Below are positions 35,165 through 44,204 of a stretch of DNA of 64,000 nucleotides, in pieces. Origin of the DNA: Sandarakinorhabdus glacialis. GTDB taxonomy: Bacteria > Pseudomonadota > Alphaproteobacteria > Sphingomonadales > Sphingomonadaceae. The stretch is taken from positions 1 through 64,000 of the forward strand of contig NZ_BMJM01000005.1 in the NCBI RefSeq assembly GCF_014643455.1. The letters are read 5' to 3'. Made by a program: the position numbers and the translations under genes. The notes under the pieces are model-generated. The model did not search any database, was not told the origin of the DNA, and was given only the letters and a program-made list of their open reading frames with translations. Position 1 is the stretch's first letter, and each line of letters begins with the position of its first letter.

Positions 35165-36367
35165 TCAGTTCAGCGCCTCGAACGGCGACGCGCCCTTGTT
35201 GTCGAGCCGGGCCTGGCTGGCCCCCTCGGCGCGCGCGATATAGCCGCGGCTCTTTTCAACTTCGGTCGACAGTGTGTCGACCGTCGTCTTCATCGAATCG
35301 AGCGCCTTCAGTTTGAACGCATCGATCGCGTCCATCGTCTGATAGACGTTCTGGAAGGCGCGCTGCAGCGTCTCGATCGGGATCGTGCTGCTGGCGGCCT
35401 GCTCGTGGATGGCGGCGGTCTGCGTCTTGAGCAGGTTCCCGGTCGAATCGATCATGTTCGCCGTCGTGGTGTTGAGCGCGCCGATCGATTCGAGCACCAG
35501 CCGCTGGTTGGTCAGCGCCTGTGCCACGGTCACAGCGGTCCGCAGCGCAGCCACAGTCGTCGTCGAGGCACGGTCGACGCCCTTGACCAGTTCGACGTTG
35601 TTCTTCTTGACGAGATCGAGCGCCAGGTAGCCCTGCACCGATACCGCCAGCTGGGTCAGCAAGTCGGTCGAACGCTGGCGGACATAGAATAGCGCCGTCT
35701 CGCGGATCGCCTTGGCCTTGGCGGGATCGGTGTAGTCGAGCTCGATGGCCTTTTCCTCGAGCCGCTTGTCGAGCGTCTTCGAGACGTGGACCATCTGCTC
35801 GAGCTTGCCCATCGCCGTCCACAGATTGGCGCGTTCCTGATCGATGGCGGCGTTGTCGTGGAGGAGTTCGTCCTTGCCGTCCTTCAACCGGCCCAGGATC
35901 GCCGAGATGTGCGACTGCGCCGATTTATAGCTGTCAAAATAGCCGCGCAGCTTGTCGCCGCCGAACGGGATCAGCCCGAACAGCTTTTTCTTGGTCGTCA
36001 GGTCGCCGCGCCGGCTCGGGTCGAGATCCTCGATGGTGGCGCGCAATTGGGTCAGGTCGGCGCCGATGCCGGTTTCCTTGTCCATCGCGCGCACCGGGCG
36101 ATCGAGGAAACGGTTCGACTGGCCGGCGGCGCTGGCGATCTCGGTGGCGCCCAGATTGGCCAGCTTTTCGACTTCCTTGCCGAACTCGGGGCTGGCGGCG
36201 TCCTTGGCGACCAGGTCGGCGATGAAGGTGTCGACGCGCGCTTCGAGCTCGGTCACCTGTTCAGTCTTCAATGGCACCAGCCCGGCGGCCTGTGCCGGAG
36301 CAATCGCGCTGATCGCTACCGGCGCCTCGAGCTTGATTGCGGTTTCCGTTGCCTCGACCTTGGCCAT
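35165..36367 (-). CDS. telA: Toxic anion resistance protein TelA
   Basis: 400 residues from the ATG at 36365-36367, preceded by GGAAGGG. The family blocks are present: AAGQSNRFLDRPVRAM, LFGLIPFGGDKLRGYF, ALFYVRQRSTDLLTQLAVSVQGYLAL split over two helices, and SIGALNTTTANMI. TelA proteins are largely helical cytoplasmic proteins linked to tellurite and other envelope stresses; their molecular action is unclear. Co-located with an XpaC-like membrane protein and downstream of a transglutaminase on the same strand. Confidence 0.92.
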   Translation of the reverse strand: MAKVEATETAIKLEAPVAISAIAPAQAAGLVPLKTEQVTELEARVDTFIADLVAKDAASPEFGKEVEKLANLGATEIASAAGQSNRFLDRPVRAMDKETGIGADLTQLRATIEDLDPSRRGDLTTKKKLFGLIPFGGDKLRGYFDSYKSAQSHISAILGRLKDGKDELLHDNAAIDQERANLWTAMGKLEQMVHVSKTLDKRLEEKAIELDYTDPAKAKAIRETALFYVRQRSTDLLTQLAVSVQGYLALDLVKKNNVELVKGVDRASTTTVAALRTAVTVAQALTNQRLVLESIGALNTTTANMIDSTGNLLKTQTAAIHEQAASSTIPIETLQRAFQNVYQTMDAIDAFKLKALDSMKTTVDTLSTEVEKSRGYIARAEGASQARLDNKGASPFEALN

Positions 36368-36408
36368 CTTTATCCCTTCCGTCACGTCTGGTCGCCTTGA
36401 TAGCAGAG

Positions 36409-37245
36409 CTACGCGGCTTCCTCCACTGTGTCAGTATTGTAGGACGGTTTGACAAGGCTTGGTGGCGCGATTTCCGTCACCGTGACGCGCATGTCGGTCT
36501 GGCGGACGGGGCCGGCCGTCGTCAGGAAGGCGATGTCGGCGGCGTCGCGGCCGTGCGCGATGCGGACCATGCCGCCGATCGGCGCCAATCGCGTCGGATC
36601 GACCAGCCACCAGCCGCCATCGAGGAAAACCTCGAAAACCGCATGAAAGTCTGGCGGGTCGAGGTGCAGCGCATAGGCCGACACGGCGCGCGCCGGGACC
36701 CCTGCGGCGCGGCAGAGCGTGATGCCAAGATGCGTGAAATCGCGGCAGACGCCGGCGCGGTCGATGAAGGTTTCCGACGCGCTGGTCGTTCCGGTCGAGA
36801 CGCCGTGGCAATAATCGAGGTTCTCGTGGAGCCAGTCGAGGATGGCGAGAACCCGCGCGCCGCCCGGCGCAATGTGGCCGAACTGGCGCTGGGCAAAGCG
36901 CAGGAACTGGTCGACCGGGCAATAGCGGCTGGGCAGCAGATACGGCAGGACCCCGACCGGCAGCTGCGACCACGGCGCGACCTGGAGCGCGGCGGGCAGC
37001 TCGAGCCGCGGTGCGAGGCGGACGATGGCCGAATATTCGATCCAGAACGGCCCATCGAGCCGGCCGCGCAGCAAGCGCCCGCCGCTGACCGGATCGACCG
37101 ATTCCGACAGCCGCACGCCGTTGGAGTAGGCCAGTTTTTCGCTTTCGATCGTCTGTCCCGAGGCGTGTGCAGCCAGGACCACCGCAATGGTTTCGGTGGG
37201 TTCGGCAAAATTATAGGCAAGGCGAGACTGGACCTGAACGCGCAA
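36409..37245 (-). CDS. Transglutaminase-like cysteine protease family protein
   Basis: 278 residues. An N-terminal beta domain (about 1-125) precedes a transglutaminase core with the catalytic Cys in RAGVCRDFTHLGI near residue 176, His in PPDFHAVFEVFL near 210 and Asp in WWLVDPTRLAP near 225. No signal peptide is seen, so a cytoplasmic place is inferred. The substrate is unknown. It lies 41 bases upstream of telA on the same strand and may be the first gene of that group. Confidence 0.9.
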   Translation of the reverse strand: MRVQVQSRLAYNFAEPTETIAVVLAAHASGQTIESEKLAYSNGVRLSESVDPVSGGRLLRGRLDGPFWIEYSAIVRLAPRLELPAALQVAPWSQLPVGVLPYLLPSRYCPVDQFLRFAQRQFGHIAPGGARVLAILDWLHENLDYCHGVSTGTTSASETFIDRAGVCRDFTHLGITLCRAAGVPARAVSAYALHLDPPDFHAVFEVFLDGGWWLVDPTRLAPIGGMVRIAHGRDAADIAFLTTAGPVRQTDMRVTVTEIAPPSLVKPSYNTDTVEEAA

Positions 37246-37375
37246 CGACGGACTCCTGGCGGGGCAAAGACGGAAATCGGGAGGCCGACGCGAACGCGCG
37301 AGCCGGACGCGCGTTTCGCACGCGCCGGCTGATTCGCGCAGTGAATTATTAGCGTCGGGCCGGCCGGCGCGCGCG

Positions 37376-38530
37376 TCAGGCGATCAGCGCGTCGACGGTG
37401 TCGTGAAAGCGCTTCACGCCCTGTTCGAGACCGCCAAGCAGGACATGGTCGACCGCCCCCGATTCGAGCCCCTGCTGGCCAAGCCCGGCGGCGCGGAAGT
37501 CCTCGCCGCCGAACACCCCCTGGTCGAGCAATCTCCAGCTTTTTGCCCAGTGCGCCTCGGCCTTTTCGGTCGCCGGCGCGGTGGGGATCAGCATGAAGTC
37601 CTCTACCAAAGTCCGGTTCACCGATTGCGGCATCAGCGTCATGATGTTGATGTAGTCGGGCGACGCCACGACGATGACGGCGGGCACCAGCTGATAGGCA
37701 AAGGTAACGGCGCGGCGCAGCTGCACCATGTCGCCGAAATCGGTCGCCTCGAGCGCCGCCAGCCGCCCCACGGCGGAGCGTGCATGCGGCCCGATGGTGT
37801 CGCCGGTCGAAACCCCGTCCTGGAAGAACGGCGCGATGGTCGCGGCGTGGAGGCGGACGACATGATAGCTTTCGTTGAAAGCATCCATGATCAGCTTCCA
37901 GTTCGCCGGGACGTCGTGCAGCGCGCGGGCATAAAGATGCTGCCCGCCAAAATCGAGCGCGTCGAAATCTGCCGCCAGCGGTCCCGCAGCCAGGCTGAAA
38001 TCATAGCTGCGCATCCGGTCGAGCCCGGCCCAGATCAGCCCGCCCGCCTCGACACTCGGCATCTCGACAAGACCGCGGTTCGACTTGTCGAGGCCGGGAA
38101 ACGTCTCCGGACGGGGCAGCCCCTTCAGCCGGCCATCCATCGCATAGGTCCAGGCGTGATAGGGGCAGACCAGTGCCGGGCCATGCGCGACGGTGCAGCC
38201 TTCGACCAGCCGGGTGCCGCGGTGCCGGCAGACGTTGAGAAAGACGCGCAACACGCCCTTTCCGTCGCGGGTGATCAACAGCGGCACGCCGAAGCCATCA
38301 TGGGTAACGCTGGTATTGGGCCCGGGCAGCAGCGCCGACGGGCCAAGGATGACGGGGTAGGCATCGAACAGCCGCTCGCGCTCGCGCTCATACCGCGCCG
38401 GGCTGGTATAGACGTCGGCCGCGATCGTCGAGGTCTTCGCCGGGACCGTCTTGCCAGCCGCCGCCGGGATCGCCTCGGCGAGGGCGAGCTGGCCGGGTGT
38501 CGGGCGCCGAAAGGGCATATGCAGGTCCAT
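37376..38530 (-). CDS. Rieske-type aromatic ring-hydroxylating oxygenase, large subunit
   Basis: 384 residues from the ATG at 38528-38530 (38518 is an alternative). The Rieske [2Fe-2S] site is CRHRG with CPYHAWTY 17 residues later, near 100-125. The mononuclear iron site lies in [19 protein letters not shown] (Asn/Asp and two His). The family hydroxylates aromatic or other substrates, with electrons from a separate reductase that is not encoded nearby. The substrate cannot be named. It is divergent from a histidine kinase gene across 216 bases. Confidence 0.88.
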   Translation of the reverse strand: MDLHMPFRRPTPGQLALAEAIPAAAGKTVPAKTSTIAADVYTSPARYERERERLFDAYPVILGPSALLPGPNTSVTHDGFGVPLLITRDGKGVLRVFLNVCRHRGTRLVEGCTVAHGPALVCPYHAWTYAMDGRLKGLPRPETFPGLDKSNRGLVEMPSVEAGGLIWAGLDRMRSYDFSLAAGPLAADFDALDFGGQHLYARALHDVPANWKLIMDAFNESYHVVRLHAATIAPFFQDGVSTGDTIGPHARSAVGRLAALEATDFGDMVQLRRAVTFAYQLVPAVIVVASPDYINIMTLMPQSVNRTLVEDFMLIPTAPATEKAEAHWAKSWRLLDQGVFGGEDFRAAGLGQQGLESGAVDHVLLGGLEQGVKRFHDTVDALIA

Positions 38531-38746
38531 GCTCAGCACGTTACGCGCGTTTCGACATGGCTGAAAGCTGGCAGGAACGCTAGACGGCGTCATCATGTCC
38601 CATGTTTCGGCGAAATTCATGATATGGACAGGACCCATGTCACACAGGCAGAACAGGTTTTGGGCGTTGGCCCGGTCATCGGGGGCGGGCAGGGCATGAA
38701 TATTGTATCGCTCCGGTGTCCGGCGCCCGGCATGTCGGGCCGCTGA

Positions 38747-39754
38747 ATGGCGGAATCGGGTCATCGGCTTTCGGTTGCCGGCAGGCTGCGCGAGCACCCG
38801 GTATCGGCCTATGGGCTGGCGATCGGCAGTGCCACTGCGGCGCTCGTGGTCCGGCTGTCGCTGGACGGCGTGTTCCCGCCGGGGTTTCCATTCCTGACGT
38901 TCTTCCCCGCGATCATCGTCACCAGCTTTTTCGCCGGCGCGCGGCCGGGATCGCTGTGCGCCTTCCTGTCGCTGCTGGCGGCGTGGTATTTCCTGATTCC
39001 GCGGCTCGACAGCTTTGCGCTGGCGCCCGGTACCATCACGCCATTGCTGTTTTTCGTTGCCGTCTCGGCGGTCGACATCATCCTGATCCATGCCATGCAG
39101 CAGGCGCTCGACCGCCTCGATGCGGAGCGCCAGCTGACGGCGCGGCTGTACGACCAGCAGCGCAATTTGTTCGCCGAACTCCAGCACCGCGTTGCGAACA
39201 ACATGGCCTTCATCGCGGGACTTTTGCGCCTGCAGAAGCGCCGCGTCGCGCGTGAGCCCGAATCGGCGGCGCAAGCGTTCGACGAAGCAGTGACCCGTAT
39301 CGACACGATGGGGCGCATCCACCGTCGGCTGTACGATCCGACCGCCGTCGGCAAGGCGTTGGCGGTGCATCTGCAGACGGTCTGCGAGGAACTGCTGCAA
39401 GCCACCGGCAACACCCGGATCACCTGCAAGGTCGAAGTGCCCGACATGCAGCTCGGCCTCGAACGCCTGGTGCCGCTGTCGCTGCTCGTCGCCGAGGTCG
39501 TCACCAATTCGCTCAAGCACGCGTTTCCGGATGGTGCCCGCGGAACCATCACGGTGACCGTCGAACCCGCCCCCGAGGGCGACCGCGTGCTGGTCATACG
39601 CGACGATGGCATCGGCCTGCCGGCCGGGCATGATCCGGGCGCCAGCCGCGGCCTCGGCATGCGGATCGTCGACGGACTCGCGGCGCAGATGGGTGGCCAC
39701 ATCAGCATGGCGAGCGAGGGCGGCGCCGTAACCCGGGTGCATTTGCCGACGTAA
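38747..39754 (+). CDS. Membrane sensor histidine kinase, HWE/HisKA_2 type
   Basis: 335 residues. Four membrane helices (about 17-125) form a DUF4118/KdpD-like sensor region, including [16 protein letters not shown]. The dimerisation helix has the phosphoacceptor His in [14 protein letters not shown] near 146, followed by a HATPase with [16 protein letters not shown] and RDDGIGLP and the G-box [12 protein letters not shown]. No response regulator or anti-sigma partner is adjacent, so the signal and output are unknown. It could relate to general stress pathways controlled by HWE kinases in alphaproteobacteria. Confidence 0.88.
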   Translation: MAESGHRLSVAGRLREHPVSAYGLAIGSATAALVVRLSLDGVFPPGFPFLTFFPAIIVTSFFAGARPGSLCAFLSLLAAWYFLIPRLDSFALAPGTITPLLFFVAVSAVDIILIHAMQQALDRLDAERQLTARLYDQQRNLFAELQHRVANNMAFIAGLLRLQKRRVAREPESAAQAFDEAVTRIDTMGRIHRRLYDPTAVGKALAVHLQTVCEELLQATGNTRITCKVEVPDMQLGLERLVPLSLLVAEVVTNSLKHAFPDGARGTITVTVEPAPEGDRVLVIRDDGIGLPAGHDPGASRGLGMRIVDGLAAQMGGHISMASEGGAVTRVHLPT

Positions 39755-40088
39755 GGCGCTATGATGCGAGCCTGCACGAAAGGCCCGCCATGTTGTCGTT
39801 GTTGATCGCCGCCACGATTGCCGCTGCACCGTCGCCGCTGCTTCCGGCTCGCTGCGATCCCCGCCAACATGTCCACCCGGCCGACGCGCGTGCTGCTGTC
39901 GAACCGCACCGCCTCGATAGACAGCCCGCCGCCAGCACATATCTGACTGTTTTCCGGACAGTCGATTCCTGCCTGGCGCCGGTCATCGTCAATGCGCCCG
40001 GTAACCCCGCCGCACGCCAGCGTTGATTTGTGATTCGCGGGCGCTGAATGGGGCTCGCGCTCGGCGCAATCGCGGCTAGAGTGCGCCG
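39755..40088 (+). pseudogene. Possible remnant of a small exported protein
   Basis: From an ATG at 39790 the sequence reads a good signal peptide ([20 protein letters not shown]). A protein-like segment ([20 protein letters not shown]) continues only in the next frame and soon meets a TGA, while the original frame later shows [12 protein letters not shown] before its stop at 40026. This pattern suggests a small secreted protein gene decayed by a frameshift and an internal loss. The family was not securely identified, and the region may instead be noncoding. Confidence 0.35.
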
Positions 40089-41417
40089 ATGACATCCCAG
40101 ACTGCCGCCGGCTGGCGCGCCTATGTTCCCGCCGGTATCCGGCCCTATACCGAGGCTGGGCCGCTCGGTGCCCTCGGCCTCGGCATCTCGTCGGGCTTTC
40201 CGTTCGCGATGATCGCATCGACGCTGACGACGCGACTGGCCGAAGCCGGCATCGACAAGAAGGCGGTGACTGCCTTCACGCTGGCCTTCCTCCTCTACAA
40301 CATCAAATTCCTTTGGGCGCCGCTGATCGACCGCGTCCGCCTGCCATTCCTCGCCGACCTCATCGGCCAGCGAAAGGCCTGGCTGCTGGTCATTGGCATC
40401 TGCGTGATGGCGTCGGTGTCGTGGCTTGGGCTCAGCGATCCCGCGGCCGGCCTTGGCCCGGTGGTTGCGGCAACGCTCGCCGTGGCGTTTTTCGGCGCCA
40501 CCTACGACATCGTCATCGACGCGTTCCGCATCGAGAGCCTGACCCGCAACCAGCTCGGCGCCGGTTCGGGCATGTCGCAATATGGCTGGCGCATCGGCGC
40601 GAGCGCCGCTGGCGCAGCCGTGCTGCTGCTCGCCGAAAGCCGCGGCTGGAGCTTTGCCTATGTCGCCGCGACGCTGTTCGCGCTGCCGGCGATCATCGCC
40701 GGTTTCGCGCTCGGCGAACCGCTGCGCCCGGCCATCACCGGGCCGATCTTGCGCGGCTGGGCCGGGGTCCAGGACGCCGTGGTCGCGCCCCTCGCCGATT
40801 TCATGCGCCGCAGCGGCGCCGTGCTGACCCTGGCGTTCATCCTGCTCCACAAGGTCGGCGACACGATGGCCAATCTGACCTTCCGGCTGCTGTTCAACGA
40901 CCTCGGCTTCACCAAGTCGGAGATCGCCTTCTACGACGTGCAACTCGGGCTTATCGCCTATCTCGTCGGCGTCTTTGTCGGCGGAATCGTCTATGCGCGC
41001 TTCGGCATGAAAAAGGCGGTGCTGATCAGCCTCGTCCTGATGGCGGTGTCGAACCTCAGCTTCGCCGTGCTGGCGGCAATGGGCCATTCCAACGCCGGCA
41101 TGGCGGCGGCGATCGGCTTTGAAAACTTCACCAGCGGCATCGGCGGCGTCGCGGTCGTCGCCTATCTGTCGGCGCTCTGCGACCTGCGCTTCACCGCAAC
41201 GCAGTTCGCCCTGCTGTCGGCCGCCGCCTCGATCACCGGGCGTTTCCTCGGCGGCACCACCGCCGGCGCGCTGATCGAGGGCATGGGCTATGTGAATTAT
41301 TACCTGCTGACGACAGTGCTGGCGTTGCCGGGCATATTCCTGTTCCTCTACATGATGCGCGCCGGGCTTGTGGACGACACCATCCCCGATCGGCCGGACG
41401 AGCCTGATCCGGCCTGA
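40089..41417 (+). CDS. ampG: AmpG-type MFS muropeptide permease
   Basis: 442 residues with about 12 membrane helices. The start region has GISSGFPFAMIASTLTTRLAEAGI and FLLYNIKFLWAPLIDRVRLP, close to the AmpG signature, and later FFGATYDIVIDAFRIE. AmpG imports anhydro-muropeptides released by wall turnover. This fits the AmgK/MurU salvage enzymes at 14-16 kb, although the genes are far apart. Another MFS function cannot be excluded without a search. Confidence 0.85.
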   Translation: MTSQTAAGWRAYVPAGIRPYTEAGPLGALGLGISSGFPFAMIASTLTTRLAEAGIDKKAVTAFTLAFLLYNIKFLWAPLIDRVRLPFLADLIGQRKAWLLVIGICVMASVSWLGLSDPAAGLGPVVAATLAVAFFGATYDIVIDAFRIESLTRNQLGAGSGMSQYGWRIGASAAGAAVLLLAESRGWSFAYVAATLFALPAIIAGFALGEPLRPAITGPILRGWAGVQDAVVAPLADFMRRSGAVLTLAFILLHKVGDTMANLTFRLLFNDLGFTKSEIAFYDVQLGLIAYLVGVFVGGIVYARFGMKKAVLISLVLMAVSNLSFAVLAAMGHSNAGMAAAIGFENFTSGIGGVAVVAYLSALCDLRFTATQFALLSAAASITGRFLGGTTAGALIEGMGYVNYYLLTTVLALPGIFLFLYMMRAGLVDDTIPDRPDEPDPA

Positions 41418-41495
41418 CACGCAACCATACCCTCATTGTAACATTCACAGGCTACAGCCGCCGCAGCGCGCTTCCCGGCGCTGCCCCCGGAGTCG

Positions 41496-42344
41496 ATGTT
41501 CATGGGTCTTGCCCTCAGCCTCCCGACCGCCATCGCGCCGCATCTGCTGTCGCAGGCGCCCTTCATCCACCGCACCGGCCAACTCGATGTGCGCCTGGCG
41601 GTGTCGGACGAGGAAATCGCCGCGGCACAGGCGCTGCGCTACCAGATATTCTACGACGAGATGGGCGCCAGGCCGACTGCCGCCATGCAGCGCGAGCGCC
41701 GCGACATCGACGATTACGACGCGATCTGCGACCATCTGCTCGTCATCGACCACGGCCCGGGTGGCCGCCCGCATGTCGTCGGCACCTATCGCCTGCTCCG
41801 CCAGGACGTCGCCGCGGCGCATCGCGGCTTCTACTCCGCCAGCGAGTACGACCTGTCGTCGCTGATCGCCCAGTCCCCGTTCGGCGGCAAATTGCTCGAG
41901 CTCGGCCGCAGCTGCGTCGCCCCGGCGTGGCGCAACAACGCGACGATCACGCTGTTGTGGCGCGGCATCGCCTCGTACCTCGACCTCCACGGCATCGGCC
42001 ATATGTTCGGCTGCGCCTCGCTCCACGGCGCCGACCCGGTGCTCCATACCGCCGAGCTTTCGTACCTCTATCACCACCACCTCGCACCGCCCGAACTGCG
42101 CGCCCGGGCGCTCCCTGAAAACCACGTCCCGATGGATCGCCTGCCCGCCGCCTCGATCGACACCCGCGCCGCCGCCCGCGCGTTGCCGCCGCTGATCAAG
42201 GGCTACCTTCGCGTCGGCGCGATGATCGGCGACGGCGGCTTCGTCGACCGGCAATTCAATACCGTCGACGTGTTCGTGGTCATGCCCGTCGACCGCATCA
42301 CCAGCCGCTATGCCGCGCGTTTCGGTACGGGCGACGCCGTCTAG
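41496..42344 (+). CDS. olsB: OlsB-like GNAT acyltransferase
   Basis: 282 residues (ATG at 41502 is an alternative, better spaced from GGAG). It has the hemolysin-type/OlsB GNAT fold: ALRYQIFYDEMGA, DDYDAICDHLLVID, VVGTYRLLRQD, LELGRSCVAPAWRNN and HMFGCASLHG. OlsB adds a 3-hydroxyacyl group from ACP to ornithine, the first step of ornithine lipid synthesis. The partner acyltransferase OlsA is not nearby, so the exact amino acid acceptor is not proven. Confidence 0.85.
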   Translation: MFMGLALSLPTAIAPHLLSQAPFIHRTGQLDVRLAVSDEEIAAAQALRYQIFYDEMGARPTAAMQRERRDIDDYDAICDHLLVIDHGPGGRPHVVGTYRLLRQDVAAAHRGFYSASEYDLSSLIAQSPFGGKLLELGRSCVAPAWRNNATITLLWRGIASYLDLHGIGHMFGCASLHGADPVLHTAELSYLYHHHLAPPELRARALPENHVPMDRLPAASIDTRAAARALPPLIKGYLRVGAMIGDGGFVDRQFNTVDVFVVMPVDRITSRYAARFGTGDAV

Positions 42345-42420
42345 CCGCGACGCTGGCCGAAAGGCCAGTCTTGCACCCGGCGGTCTCCAAGGCGTAAATC
42401 GCGCCGACAGGAGCCAAGCC

Positions 42421-43068
42421 ATGACCAAGCCGATGCGCATCGATTTCGTTTCCGACGTCGTCTGCCCGTGGTGCATCATCGGGCTGAAATCGCTCGAAAC
42501 CGCACTCGCCAACGCCAGCGACGTGGTGACCCCCGAGATCCATTTTCAGCCGTTCGAGCTCAATCCCGACATGCCGCGCGAGGGGCAGAACATCGGCGAG
42601 CATATCGCCCAGAAATACGGCACCGACCCGGAGCGCTCAAAGGGCACGCGCGACCTTATCCGGACGACCGCGGAGGGCCTTGGCTTTGCCATGCAGACCG
42701 GACCCGACAGCCGCATCTGGAACACGTTCGACTGTCACCGCCTGCTGCATTGGGCCGGCGAGCACGACCGCCAGCACGCGCTGAAGATGGCGCTGTTCAC
42801 GGCGCACTTCACCGAGGGCCGCGACCTCGGCGACCGCGAAGTCCTCGTCGATGCGGCTGTCGCGGCCGGGTTGGGCGGCGATGCAGCGCGCGAGATCCTG
42901 ACCAGCGGCGCCTATATCGACGATGTCCGGCGCGACGAACGCTTCTGGCGCGAACAGGGCATCACCGCAGTGCCAGCGGTCATAATCGATGGAAAATACC
43001 TGATCAGCGGTGGCCAGCCGGTCGCGGCATTTGAAAAGGCCATCCGCAGCATCGCTGCCGAAAGCTGA
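42421..43068 (+). CDS. DsbA family oxidoreductase, FrnE-like
   Basis: 215 residues. The redox motif CPWC (Cys15, Cys18) follows RIDFVSDVV, then FQPFELNPDMP and TFDCHRLLHWA, and the cis-Pro loop GITAVPAVIIDG. There is no signal peptide, so it acts in the cytoplasm. Relatives of FrnE isomerise or reduce disulphides and are linked to oxidative stress. Natural substrate unknown. It is convergent with the DUF1311 gene. Confidence 0.92.
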   Translation: MTKPMRIDFVSDVVCPWCIIGLKSLETALANASDVVTPEIHFQPFELNPDMPREGQNIGEHIAQKYGTDPERSKGTRDLIRTTAEGLGFAMQTGPDSRIWNTFDCHRLLHWAGEHDRQHALKMALFTAHFTEGRDLGDREVLVDAAVAAGLGGDAAREILTSGAYIDDVRRDERFWREQGITAVPAVIIDGKYLISGGQPVAAFEKAIRSIAAES

Positions 43069-43080
43069 ACGCCGAAATGG

Positions 43081-44151
43081 CTATTCGAGTTCGCCGATGC
43101 GCTGCCGGTATAGCCATTCGACGCATTGCGCGTCCGCGCACTGGCTGCGCGCGTTACGGAAGTCCGACTGGTCCTGGTCGAGCCGGCGCTCGGTCTCGAC
43201 ATCGACCCGGCCGACCCGCGCGCGGTAACGGCTGGCCATCACGCGGTCGAGCGCCGCAAGGTCGGGGTCGGCGCAGATCATCCGGCTGATATCGGTTACG
43301 ACGCGCTCGCAGCTGAAGCTGGGGCCTGGCGTGCTCGTCGGTACCGGCCGGGCGGGGGAACCGGGTTCCTGCAATGCCGGCGCCGGGAGGGGCGGTGGCA
43401 CCGGTGCGGCCGACAAGGACATGCCGGGCGCAGCGAGCGCCGGTGCGGCCGAGGATTTGGCTGCCATCGGCTCGGGGATCGCCATTGCCGAGGCGGCCGT
43501 CCCGGCGGCGACAGCGCGCGTGTCCTCGGTAATTGGAAGCGGCGACACCGGCGCCGGTGCATTCCGGGCCCGCATATCGATCGGCGGCGCTGCGATCGGT
43601 GGTGGAGCCGTGAAAATCTCGGGTGCCGCGACCTCGCGCAGCTGCCAGCCCAGCCCGGCCGCGGTGAGCAAGGCAACACCGGCAACCAGCCCCATCCACG
43701 GTTTCAGGACGATCGCTCCCGGCCGGAGCACTGCCAGGCGAGCCGGCGACGGTGACACGCTACGCGGCGGCAAGATCGGCGCAGTTGCAGCCGACACCGC
43801 GGGCGGCATGACCGTAGCAGGCGGGCGCGCCACCGGCGGCGGCGTCACCGGCAGCCTCGCCACAGGCTCGGGTATCGGGGGCGGCGCAAGTGTGGCCTTG
43901 GGTGGTTCGGGCACCGCTTTTGGCGATGCAGGCACCGCCTTCGGCGGCTCGGGCACCGCTTTCGGCGGCTCGGGCACCGCTTTCGGCGGGCTGCGCAGGG
44001 TCTCGGGCAACGGCTTTGGCGGCTCCCCCGCAGCCGGCGGCGATTTGACCCCGGCCGGCACCACGCGCTCGCGCTTGCCGAGCCACGGTCCCGTATCGAT
44101 CAGGCCAAGTTCTTCGGCGCGCTGCCGGCGCCAATCCTCGTTATCGGGCAT
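43081..44151 (-). CDS. Membrane-anchored proline-rich protein with DUF1311 (LprI-like) domain
   Basis: 356 residues in three parts. Residues 1-150 are cytoplasmic and dominated by a Pro/Ala-rich region with near-perfect repeats of PPKAVPE (about residues 55-86). One membrane helix follows (about 153-172), then a second Pro/Ala linker. Residues about 277-356 form a periplasmic DUF1311-type domain with paired cysteines (CERVVTDISRMICADP and CADAQCVEWL). The family includes lysozyme-inhibitor-like proteins; a role in the envelope is inferred. It lies after folC on the same strand. Confidence 0.75.
   Translation of the reverse strand: MPDNEDWRRQRAEELGLIDTGPWLGKRERVVPAGVKSPPAAGEPPKPLPETLRSPPKAVPEPPKAVPEPPKAVPASPKAVPEPPKATLAPPPIPEPVARLPVTPPPVARPPATVMPPAVSAATAPILPPRSVSPSPARLAVLRPGAIVLKPWMGLVAGVALLTAAGLGWQLREVAAPEIFTAPPPIAAPPIDMRARNAPAPVSPLPITEDTRAVAAGTAASAMAIPEPMAAKSSAAPALAAPGMSLSAAPVPPPLPAPALQEPGSPARPVPTSTPGPSFSCERVVTDISRMICADPDLAALDRVMASRYRARVGRVDVETERRLDQDQSDFRNARSQCADAQCVEWLYRQRIGELE
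43894..43989. repeat. In-frame tandem repeats of about 21 bases within the DUF1311 gene
   Basis: Units reading GGCGGCTCGGGCACCGCTTT on the plus strand recur head to tail, encoding PPKAVPE copies; the first and last units differ by a few bases. The copy number may vary between strains through slippage. Confidence 0.75.
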
Positions 44152-44204
44152 GAGCTTCCCTCTCTGCCCCGAAACGTGAACATAGCCTGTCGGTTGCGAA
44201 CGCC

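Noticed and set aside
38531-39940. Extension of the Rieske oxygenase frame upstream by about 470 codons
   Set aside because: It runs antisense through the histidine kinase gene; the oxygenase fold starts at 38530.
39759-41420. Minus-strand open frame opposite ampG
   Set aside because: Charged, low-complexity antisense product; ampG has twelve membrane helices and the expected signature.
43894-43989. Possible CRISPR array
   Set aside because: The repeats are contiguous 21-base coding units without spacers.
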